From: Gordonia sp. UBA5067
Lineage (GTDB): Bacteria; Actinomycetota; Actinomycetes; Mycobacteriales; Mycobacteriaceae
NCBI RefSeq assembly: GCF_002414845.1
Contig: NZ_DIAX01000002.1
Span: 82,724 to 91,232, forward strand
Length of the DNA stretch: 8,509 bases
Reading direction: 5' to 3'
Part shown: positions 1-5,249 of the stretch, in pieces
Numbering within the stretch: the stretch's first letter is position 1
How the letters are laid out: every line of letters begins with the position of its first letter
The notes under the pieces: model-generated
Databases searched by the model: none
What the model saw: only the letters and a program-made list of their open reading frames with translations
What the model was told of the DNA's origin: nothing
Made by a program: the position numbers and the translations under genes

Positions 1-1
1 G

Positions 2-502
2 CACGTGATCGCCGCCAAGGCCGTCGCGCTCAAGATCGCCGGTGGGCAGGAGTTCAAGGCCCGCCAGGAGCGCACGCTGGCGGGAGCGCGGATCCTGGCC
101 GAACGCCTCACCGGGTCCGACGTCGCCGATTCCGGGGTTTCGGTCCTGACCGGTGGCACCGATGTCCACCTGGTGCTCGCCGACCTGCGCAACAGCACGC
201 TCGACGGTCAGCAGGCCGAAGACCTGCTCCACGAGGTCGGCATCACCGTCAACCGCAATGCGGTGCCCTTCGACCCGCGGCCCCCGATGGTCACGTCGGG
301 GCTGCGGATCGGCACCCCGGCCCTGGCCACCCGCGGTTTCGGTGACGAGCAATTCGCGGAGGTCGCCGACATCATCGCGACGGCACTGGCCGCCGGGGCG
401 GCCGCCGACGTGTCCGCCCTGCGCGCGCGGGTGGCGTCGCTTGCCCTCGACTTCCCGCTTTACGAGGGTCTTGAGCGGTGGGGCCTCATGAGCCGGGTCT
501 AG
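2..502 (+). CDS. glyA: Serine hydroxymethyltransferase, C-terminal part (5' truncated by window edge)
   Basis: PLP-dependent cytosolic enzyme that interconverts serine and glycine with tetrahydrofolate, feeding one-carbon units to purine, thymidylate and methionine synthesis. Only the last 166 residues are visible; the PLP-binding lysine lies upstream of the window. The segment opens with [10 protein letters not shown], a hallmark of the family just after the large domain, then shows [14 protein letters not shown] and the stretch [28 protein letters not shown] (arginine codon at 305-307) corresponds to the conserved substrate-carboxylate-binding arginine region. It ends in TAG at 500-502. The next gene begins 20 bases later on the same strand, so the two are probably co-transcribed, as in M. 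tuberculosis glyA1-desA2. The identification is very secure; which paralogue it is cannot be told from this fragment. Confidence 0.96.
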   Translation, partial: HVIAAKAVALKIAGGQEFKARQERTLAGARILAERLTGSDVADSGVSVLTGGTDVHLVLADLRNSTLDGQQAEDLLHEVGITVNRNAVPFDPRPPMVTSGLRIGTPALATRGFGDEQFAEVADIIATALAAGAAADVSALRARVASLALDFPLYEGLERWGLMSRV

Positions 503-522
503 AGCGGGTATCCTGTTCGACT

Positions 523-1392
523 GTGAGCATCCTGGATACCGACGATCTCGTCATCGCACTGGAAAAGGCCCTCCCCGAGCTGTCGGAGGAGCATCAGGCA
601 GAGGCGTCCCCGTGGAACCCGCATGACTGGGTGCCGTGGGACCTCGGTCGGAACTTCGCCTTCCTCGGCGGCAAGGATTGGGACCCGGCGGACAGCACCA
701 TGTCCGACGAGGTCAAAGCCGCGCTGATCGCGCTGCTCCTGCTGAAGGACAACCTGCCGTCGTATCACCGGATTCTGGCGATGTTCTTCCCCGCCTTCTC
801 CGACTGGCGCGCCCTCGTCGGCGCATGGACCGCGGAGGACAATCGGCACGCGATTGTGCTGCGCGATTACCTGGTCGTCACCCGATCTGTCGATCCGGTG
901 GATGCCGAGAACCGTCGCCGCATCCACGTCGTCGCCGGCTACCGCCAGCACGATAAGGATGTCGAGTCGTTGACGCCGATGCGCGTCCTCGCACTCCTCG
1001 CGGTGCACGAGTTGCAGACCGCCGGTTTCATCGCGGCGATGCGCGGCGCGGTCGACGACGACGTCCTGACGCAGATCCTCGCCAAGATCGCCGCCGACGA
1101 TGAGGCGCAGGCGCGCTATTTCCTGGGTTTCCTGAGCGCCGGGATTGTCGCCGACCAGAATGCGACCGTCGAGGGAATCGACTGGGCGCTGGAGCACATT
1201 GACACCATCGGCGCCGACGTCGCCGACTTCGACGAGCAGCGCAAGCTGATCGCGGGCTATGAGGGACCGCAGTCGCGTGCCGCGATTGCCCAGGCCATCG
1301 TCGGCGCGATCAACCTGAACAGCGTCGACGGTCTGTCCGACGAGGCACAGGCCGGCAAGGAGCGCATCCTCGCCCTGGCTGCCAGCGCTTAA
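523..1392 (+). CDS. desA2: DesA2-type acyl-ACP desaturase homologue with degenerate diiron site
   Basis: Fatty-acid desaturase type 2 family (soluble four-helix-bundle ferritin-like fold), 289 residues, close in length to the 275-residue M. tuberculosis DesA2. Family landmarks are NFAFLGGKDWDP (residues 44-55), LLKDNLPSYH (73-82), WTAEDNRHAIVLRDYL (102-117) and a helix around E163. The usual metal ligands are largely altered. K75 matches the lysine that fills one metal site in the published M. tuberculosis DesA2 structure. The Glu of the first E-x-x-H is D106 (H109 is kept). The second E-x-x-H reads D193-E-A-Q196, so its histidine is gone. Desaturation activity is therefore doubtful; a structural, binding or regulatory role is possible. 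I chose GTG 523 because it gives an N-terminus (MSILDTDDL) that aligns with the family; a GTG at 478 in the same frame would overlap glyA. No strong ribosome binding site is seen. The gene is probably in an operon with glyA and is followed by two hairpins. Confidence 0.88.
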   Translation: MSILDTDDLVIALEKALPELSEEHQAEASPWNPHDWVPWDLGRNFAFLGGKDWDPADSTMSDEVKAALIALLLLKDNLPSYHRILAMFFPAFSDWRALVGAWTAEDNRHAIVLRDYLVVTRSVDPVDAENRRRIHVVAGYRQHDKDVESLTPMRVLALLAVHELQTAGFIAAMRGAVDDDVLTQILAKIAADDEAQARYFLGFLSAGIVADQNATVEGIDWALEHIDTIGADVADFDEQRKLIAGYEGPQSRAAIAQAIVGAINLNSVDGLSDEAQAGKERILALAASA

Positions 1393-1405
1393 CCGGGCGA
1401 GCTCG

Positions 1406-1428
1406 ACCCACCGCGGACCGCGGTGGGT
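1406..1428 (+). terminator. First hairpin after desA2
   Basis: Perfect inverted repeat with 11-base arms, ACCCACCGCGG (1406-1416) and CCGCGGTGGGT (1418-1428), around a single central A. It starts 13 bases after the desA2 stop. No T-tract follows. It is the first of two tandem hairpins and probably contributes to termination or 3'-end protection of the glyA-desA2 message. Confidence 0.5.
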
Positions 1429-1445
1429 GAGCGGTGGTACCGGCC

Positions 1446-1477
1446 CAACACCCCACACCAAAAGGTGTGGGGTGTTG
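1446..1477 (+). terminator. Strong intrinsic-type hairpin ending the glyA-desA2 unit
   Basis: Perfect 14-bp stem: CAACACCCCACACC (1446-1459), loop AAAA (1460-1463), GGTGTGGGGTGTTG (1464-1477). It lies 53 bases after the desA2 stop. A T-run is lacking (TGCGTTCGG follows), which is common for actinobacterial terminators of this shape. Together with the hairpin at 1406-1428 it should separate glyA-desA2 transcription from phoH2. Confidence 0.75.
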
Positions 1478-1616
1478 TGCGTTCGGTGGGTTTGCGCGGG
1501 CGTTGCGCAATGTTCATCGGGGGATCGGCGCGCCACCGGTGATCGTTGCCCGCGCGGCGTAGCGTCGAGTTCGATGGACCGCAGGGGAAGTGGTTCATCC
1601 GGGAGGTCCGAAATTC

Positions 1617-1670
1617 GTGGAGTCTAACGACACGAGGGGACCGGCCCCGGTCCTCGGCTCGCGCGGCTAG
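1617..1670 (+). CDS. Possible 17-codon leader ORF upstream of phoH2
   Basis: GTG start at 1617 with a good ribosome binding site, GGGAGG at 1601-1606, ten bases upstream. It encodes MESNDTRGPAPVLGSRG and stops at TAG 1668-1670. Fifteen of 17 codons end in G or C. In the same frame the nine codons upstream of this start (from another GTG at 1590) have only four, so the coding-like signal begins at 1617. The frame matches that of phoH2, whose GTG lies 79 bases after the stop codon. It contains a GC-rich inverted repeat at 1638-1653. It could be a regulatory leader peptide or part of the upstream gene reported for mycobacterial phoH2. No homology is claimed, and the short length makes chance occurrence possible. 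Confidence 0.33.
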   Translation: MESNDTRGPAPVLGSRG

Positions 1671-1713
1671 CCCGGCCGCACGGCACGGACCGACCGGTCA
1701 CCTGAAACACCCA

Positions 1714-1736
1714 GTCGGAGCGGGTGCCGCACCGAC
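1714..1736 (+). promoter_or_regulatory. Hairpin immediately upstream of the phoH2 ribosome binding site
   Basis: GTCGG (1714-1718) pairs with CCGAC (1732-1736), then an A·A mismatch, then GCGG (1720-1723) pairs with CCGC (1727-1730) around a GTG loop. The stem ends two bases before the AGGAG of phoH2. A competing helix, CACCC (1708-1712) with GGGTG (1722-1726), cannot form at the same time. This geometry could tune translation initiation; the role is inference. Confidence 0.35.
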
Positions 1737-1738
1737 GT

Positions 1739-1743
1739 AGGAG
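1739..1743 (+). promoter_or_regulatory. phoH2 ribosome binding site
   Basis: AGGAG five bases before GTG 1749. It fixes the phoH2 start: the same frame has no other start codon back to the stop at 1668-1670. Its first two bases overlap a TAG (1738-1740) that closes the weakly supported frame 1546-1740. Confidence 0.75.
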
Positions 1744-1748
1744 TCCAC

Positions 1749-3038
1749 GTGACTACTCGTACCTATGTCCTCGACACCTCCGTGCTGCTCTCCGACCCGA
1801 AAGCCGTGACGCGTTTCGATGAGCATCATGTGGTCCTGCCGCTGGTGGTGATCAGTGAGCTGGAGGGCAAACGCCATCATCACGAGCTGGGCTGGTTCGC
1901 CCGGGAGGCGTTGCGCCTCCTCGACGACCTGCGCAGCGAATATGGGCGGCTCGATAGGCCGATTCCGATCGGGGAGTGCGGCGGCACCCTGCAGGTCGAG
2001 CTCAACCACACCGATCCCGCCGTCCTGCCGAGCGGCTTCCGCACCGCCGACAACGACTCGCGCATCCTGGCCTGCGCGCTGAACCTGCGTGCGGAGGGCA
2101 AGGACGTCACCCTCGTCACCAAGGACACGCCGTTGCGGGTCAAGGCCGGTGCGGTAGGCCTGGCCGCCGACGAGTACCACGCCCAGGACGTGGTGGTCTC
2201 GGGCTGGACGGGAATGGCCGAGCTGGAGGTGGATTCGGCACAGATCGATGAGTTGTTCGACGAGGGTGTCGTCGATATTGACGATGCCCGGGGCATGCCC
2301 TGCCACACCGGGATCCGGCTGATCAGTGGCCGATCGAGTGCGCTGGGGCGGGTCAATGCCGACAAGCGGGTGCAGTTGGTCCGCGGGGATCGGGAAGCGT
2401 TCGGTCTGCACGGGCGCTCGGCCGAGCAGCGCGTGGCGCTGGACCTGCTGCTCGACGACAGCGTCGGCATCGTGTCGCTGGGCGGCAAGGCCGGCACCGG
2501 CAAGTCGGCACTCGCCCTGTGTGCCGGGCTCGAAGCAGTGCTCGAGCGCCGCACCCAGCGGAAGGTCGTTGTCTTCCGGCCGCTCTATGCCGTCGGCGGC
2601 CAGCAACTCGGCTATCTGCCCGGCAGCGAGGCGGAGAAGATGGGGCCGTGGGCGCAAGCGGTGTTCGACACGCTCGAGGGCCTCGCGTCGACGGAGGTGA
2701 TCGACGAAGTGGCCGCGCGGGGCATGCTCGAGGTGCTGCCGCTGACCCACATTCGCGGTCGCTCGCTGCACGACTCGTTCGTCATCGTCGACGAGGCGCA
2801 GTCGTTGGAGCGCAACGTGCTGCTGACGGTGCTGTCGCGGCTCGGGTCGGGGTCGCGGGTGGTGCTGACCCACGACGTGGCGCAGCGCGACAACCTGCGC
2901 GTCGGACGCCACGACGGGGTGGCCGCGGTGATCGAGAAACTCAAAGGCCACCCGCTCTTCGCGCACGTCACACTCACACGCTCGGAGCGCTCGCCGATCG
3001 CGGCGCTGGTCACCGAGATGCTGGAGGAGTTCAACTAG
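1749..3038 (+). CDS. phoH2: PhoH2: PIN-domain ribonuclease fused to PhoH ATPase/RNA helicase
   Basis: 429-residue two-domain protein, close in length and sequence pattern to M. tuberculosis PhoH2 (Rv1095). Known PhoH2 proteins couple ATP-driven RNA unwinding to sequence-dependent RNA cleavage and are linked to toxin-antitoxin PIN ribonucleases. The N-terminal PIN domain (about 1-140) has its acidic metal-binding set: D9 (YVLDTSVLL), E37 (VISELEGKR), D101/D103 (ADNDSR) and D126 (VTKDTP). The C-terminal PhoH domain (about 220-429) has Walker A GKAGTGKS (246-253) and Walker B FVIVDEAQ (344-351), plus [17 protein letters not shown] at the end. All catalytic motifs look intact. GTG 1749 with AGGAG five bases upstream is the start. 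It probably has its own promoter in the preceding 270 bases, and it ends at a bidirectional hairpin. Confidence 0.95.
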   Translation: MTTRTYVLDTSVLLSDPKAVTRFDEHHVVLPLVVISELEGKRHHHELGWFAREALRLLDDLRSEYGRLDRPIPIGECGGTLQVELNHTDPAVLPSGFRTADNDSRILACALNLRAEGKDVTLVTKDTPLRVKAGAVGLAADEYHAQDVVVSGWTGMAELEVDSAQIDELFDEGVVDIDDARGMPCHTGIRLISGRSSALGRVNADKRVQLVRGDREAFGLHGRSAEQRVALDLLLDDSVGIVSLGGKAGTGKSALALCAGLEAVLERRTQRKVVVFRPLYAVGGQQLGYLPGSEAEKMGPWAQAVFDTLEGLASTEVIDEVAARGMLEVLPLTHIRGRSLHDSFVIVDEAQSLERNVLLTVLSRLGSGSRVVLTHDVAQRDNLRVGRHDGVAAVIEKLKGHPLFAHVTLTRSERSPIAALVTEMLEEFN

Positions 3039-3054
3039 ACCGGGCGCGAGCAAG

Positions 3055-3092
3055 CAGAACGGGCCAAACCGCGGTGGGTTTGGCCCGTTCTG
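3055..3092. terminator. Bidirectional terminator between convergent phoH2 and L,D-transpeptidase gene
   Basis: Perfect 16-bp stem, 3055-3070 with 3077-3092, with six-base loop GCGGTG. The left arm includes GAACGGGCCAAACC and the right arm GGTTTGGCCCGTTC. It begins 17 bases after the phoH2 stop and ends 12 bases before the stop codon of the opposing gene, so it can end both transcripts. A weak T-rich stretch (GTTCTGGTT) follows on the plus strand. Confidence 0.85.
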
Positions 3093-3104
3093 GTTGACTC
3101 CCGG

Positions 3105-3998
3105 TCAGCTCTGGGTGATGGTCCCGAGGGCTTTCGGAATCAGATTCAGCAGCGACTCGGCGATGCCGCCGAGGATGCCGACCCCGCCGTTGGGCGAGTT
3201 CTTCTGCTCCGGTGGTTCGGCCCCGGCGGCGTCGCCGGTCGGCGCCTGGGCGTTGACGCCGATGGTGATCTTCGGCGACTTGGCCGGATCGAGCCAGGTG
3301 AGGATCTTGACCATCGTGGCCTCGGGGACCCCGACGCAGCCCTCGGTCGGCTGGTTGTTGGTGACGTGCAGGAAGATCGCCGATGCCTTGCCCGGGGTGC
3401 GGGCGGCGTTGTGGGCGATGTTGACGGCGTAATCGTAGACCGGGCCCATGTTGTACAGGTTCTCGGCATCAGCGCTTGGTTTGTGGTCCTTGGTGACCAG
3501 CGTGTTGTAGGTGGGGGACTTCATGTCCGAGTCCCACCAGTCCTTTGCGGTGACCTGGCGGTAGGGCATTTTGGTGCCCGGGTTCGCCTTGCGCCCGAAG
3601 GCCTGGTCCAGCGCGAACGTGCCACTGGGCGTGCGCGGGACGTTGTCTTTCGGTTCGCCCTGGCCCTGGGATCCGAAAAACGCCTTGACCGGCTCGATGA
3701 CGATCTTCCAATCGCCGGTACCCGCGCGCTCGTAGCCGGTCAGGGTGCCGGTGGTGTCCGACGCGTCCTTGCCGGTCGCGACGAGGAGTTGCGTCGTCGC
3801 CGTGGCGCTCGGCGTGGGCTTACCGCCGCCGGCGAGCGCATCGAGGAGGCTGTTCAGCGTCTGGTCCACTGAACCGTTTCCGCTGTTGGGGGTTCCCGGG
3901 GCAGCGTTCGCCACTGCCGGGACCACCAGCACCGCCGCGGTAGCCGCGGCCGCCAGTCCCACTAGTCTCAAATTTCTCTGCAGTAACTTCAGCACCAT
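3105..3998 (-). CDS. Secreted L,D-transpeptidase-like (YkuD fold, COG3786-type) protein
   Basis: 297 residues. The N-terminus is a Sec signal peptide: basic start (MVLKLLQRNLR), hydrophobic core to about residue 29, and an A-N-A cleavage site near 30-32. A Ser/Thr/Pro/Ala-rich linker follows, then a catalytic domain of about residues 97-247. The domain shows VPRTPSGTFAL (120-130), where YkuD domains carry a TPxG motif, and FLHVTNNQPTEGCVGVPE (209-226) with H211 and C221 as the likely catalytic pair. The cysteine motif is TEGC rather than the SHGC of classical Ldt enzymes, as in the COG3786 branch. About 50 extra residues follow, Pro/Gln-rich and then an amphipathic tail. It probably acts on peptidoglycan outside the membrane; activity and substrate are inferred. 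No clear ribosome binding site precedes ATG 3998 (only AGG at -16). It is the last gene of the minus-strand block, 95 bases after its upstream neighbour. Confidence 0.82.
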   Translation of the reverse strand: MVLKLLQRNLRLVGLAAAATAAVLVVPAVANAAPGTPNSGNGSVDQTLNSLLDALAGGGKPTPSATATTQLLVATGKDASDTTGTLTGYERAGTGDWKIVIEPVKAFFGSQGQGEPKDNVPRTPSGTFALDQAFGRKANPGTKMPYRQVTAKDWWDSDMKSPTYNTLVTKDHKPSADAENLYNMGPVYDYAVNIAHNAARTPGKASAIFLHVTNNQPTEGCVGVPEATMVKILTWLDPAKSPKITIGVNAQAPTGDAAGAEPPEQKNSPNGGVGILGGIAESLLNLIPKALGTITQS

Positions 3999-4093
3999 TT
4001 CAGTGTGCCAGCCTGATTCACTGTTTGAGTCACATGAGGATCACGGTGCGGCATGGATCCGGTCAAGGGCCACTTTCGCTCGCCGGCCAAACG

Positions 4094-4444
4094 CTAGCGC
4101 TGCAACGGGCTGTAGAACACCAGCCCGTTGCCCTGGTTGTCGTAGACCACCGCGCGGCGCTCATGGGCGTCGTCATACGGGCCCTTGATGATTCCGCCGC
4201 CGGCCGCTTCGATGGCCTTGGCGGCGGCGTCGACATCGGCGGTCTTGATGCCGACGACGACTTGTCCGTGGATCGGGTGGTCGACGGATGTGGCCAGCGC
4301 GAGGGTGACCGGACCGCCGTCGAGCGCGGCGAAATGCGCTCCGTCGCGGAACTTCAATCCCATCCCCAAGTCTTCGTAAAACTTGATCGAGGAGTCCAGG
4401 TCATCGGTGGACAGGATGATCATCTTCACTTCGTGGTCGCTCAT
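4094..4444 (-). CDS. VOC (glyoxalase/bleomycin-resistance fold) family protein
   Basis: 116 residues, a single VOC module made of two βαβββ units. The first carries MIILSTDDLDSSIKFYEDLG, the usual strand plus D-L-x-x-S-x-x-F-Y helix; the second carries VVVGIKTADVDAAAKAIEAAGG and ends YDNQGNGLVFYSP. The metal positions look lost: the first-strand His/Gln is replaced by a hydrophobic residue, and the final Glu of the DPxGNxxE motif is Val. The protein may therefore bind a ligand or another protein, or act through the dimer partner, rather than being a metal-dependent glyoxalase. Substrate is unknown. ATG 4444 is chosen because a perfect AAAGGAGG sits five bases upstream; an in-frame ATG at 4468 would place that site inside the gene. 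It lies 59 bases after the PIG-L gene on the same strand. Confidence 0.85.
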   Translation of the reverse strand: MSDHEVKMIILSTDDLDSSIKFYEDLGMGLKFRDGAHFAALDGGPVTLALATSVDHPIHGQVVVGIKTADVDAAAKAIEAAGGGIIKGPYDDAHERRAVVYDNQGNGLVFYSPLQR

Positions 4445-4449
4445 GCGCG

Positions 4450-4457
4450 CCTCCTTT
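4450..4457 (-). promoter_or_regulatory. Strong ribosome binding site of the VOC gene
   Basis: AAAGGAGG on the minus strand, five bases before ATG 4444. It decides the start in favour of 4444 over the in-frame ATG 4468 and suggests efficient translation of this small protein. Confidence 0.8.
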
Positions 4458-4503
4458 GTCGGATGCACTCCACGCTAATCAGCGTTGCCGGGTCCCGATA
4501 GGG

Positions 4504-5196
4504 CTATGCGTCCCGAGTTCGGACCACCTCGAAGCCGACCGCGCGGTGACCGCCGAAGTCTGCGCGCGATGGCGTCGTCATCGCCACCTGGTCGTGGGCC
4601 TGTTTGCCGACCGGGGTATTCGGGTCAAGGACGCTCAGGTACTCGCGGTGCTCGGCCAGCGATCGAACGGCGGCGTCGATATCTGCGTCACCCACCGCCA
4701 CCGCGTGGGTGGCCTGCGGACCGTTCTCGAACAACCAGCGCGGCTGCAGGTCCCCGAGCCCGTCGTAGGCCTCGCGGACGGCGGCCGCGAACTCCATGTG
4801 GTCGCGCTGGTTGGGGTACCCCGGCGCCCATTCTGGACCGCCGTAGGTGGCGAGAACGACGTGCGGCGCGATTCGGCTGATCGTTTCGGCGACTGCGGCG
4901 CGCAACTCGGCGGTGTTGCACACCTCGCTGTCGGGAAAGCCCCAGAACTCCACCTCGGCGACGCCGACCACGGCGGCCGACGCCCGCTGCTCGCCCTCGC
5001 GGACCGGACCGCACCGCTCGGGTGGCATGCCTTCGATTCCCGCCTCGCCGCTGGTCGCCAGTGCGTAGACGACGCGCCGGCCCTCCTTCGTCCAGCGGTG
5101 CACAGCGGCAGCCATACCGTATTCCGGATCGTCGGGATGGGCGACGAGGACGAGTGCAGTCTGCCAGTCGTCGGGAAAGGCGGCGAGTGTTGCCAT
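4504..5196 (-). CDS. PIG-L family (LmbE-like) zinc-dependent deacetylase
   Basis: 230 residues. The family removes N-acetyl groups from GlcNAc-containing substrates (for example MshB in mycothiol synthesis, or GlcNAc-PI de-N-acetylases). The zinc motif AHPDDPEYG is at residues 19-27 (H20, D22 and D23), and the second histidine motif, QRDHMEF, gives H133. SGEAGIEG, REGEQRASAAVVGV and FWGFPDSEV are also typical of the family. The frame stays open to 5397, but family similarity starts at the ATG at 5196 (MATLAAFPDDWQTALVLVAHPDD). No clear ribosome binding site precedes it, so the start is moderately certain. It follows the patatin gene by 53 bases on the same strand, suggesting co-transcription. 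The real substrate cannot be told; a mycothiol-linked role is possible but not indicated by neighbours. Confidence 0.87.
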   Translation of the reverse strand: MATLAAFPDDWQTALVLVAHPDDPEYGMAAAVHRWTKEGRRVVYALATSGEAGIEGMPPERCGPVREGEQRASAAVVGVAEVEFWGFPDSEVCNTAELRAAVAETISRIAPHVVLATYGGPEWAPGYPNQRDHMEFAAAVREAYDGLGDLQPRWLFENGPQATHAVAVGDADIDAAVRSLAEHREYLSVLDPNTPVGKQAHDQVAMTTPSRADFGGHRAVGFEVVRTRDA

Positions 5197-5249
5197 GACG
5201 CCCAGGCTAGCGACCGCAGCGGGCCGCTGCTTGGCGGTGGCCCAATCGG

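Larger units (their letters stand above)
1393..1748. other. 356-base gene-poor region between desA2 and phoH2 (terminators plus phoH2 leader)
   Basis: Holds, in order: the two hairpins at 1406-1428 and 1446-1477; a stretch where the phoH2 promoter should lie (a TAGCGT at 1560-1565 fits the loose TAnnnT -10 pattern, but I see no matching -35); a possible 17-codon ORF at 1617-1670; a small inverted repeat GGACCGG-CC-CCGGTCC (1638-1653); an imperfect hairpin at 1714-1736; and the phoH2 ribosome binding site. A TTG-started frame, 1546-1740, also runs through here with lower third-position GC (45 of 64 codons) than expected for this genome. Mycobacterial phoH2 genes have been reported to carry an upstream antitoxin gene (phoAT); nothing here can be assigned to it with confidence. 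Confidence 0.6.

Noticed and set aside
478..522. Upstream GTG 478 as the desA2 start
   Set aside because: It would overlap the end of glyA and add residues without similarity to DesA2.
499..1536. 345-residue minus-strand open frame opposite desA2
   Set aside because: Antisense to a well-supported gene and through both hairpins; composition (Arg, Gly, Val, Asp-rich with no domain pattern) is typical of high-GC shadow frames.
1427..1627. 66-codon plus-strand frame downstream of desA2
   Set aside because: It reads through the 14-bp hairpin, is Arg/Gly/Ser/Cys-rich, and has no ribosome binding site; more likely chance.
1698..3053. 451-residue minus-strand open frame opposite phoH2
   Set aside because: Complements almost the whole of phoH2, whose PIN and Walker motifs are intact; rich in His, Gln and Arg from antisense codons and runs into the terminator hairpin.
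4472..4485. ACGCT-AATC-AGCGT hairpin between the PIG-L and VOC genes
   Set aside because: Only five base pairs and no T-run; too weak to call a terminator.
5216..5230. Inverted repeat GCAGCGG-G-CCGCTGC between the patatin and PIG-L genes
   Set aside because: A real small palindrome, but with seven-base arms and a one-base centre in GC-rich DNA it is expected by chance; no regulatory context.
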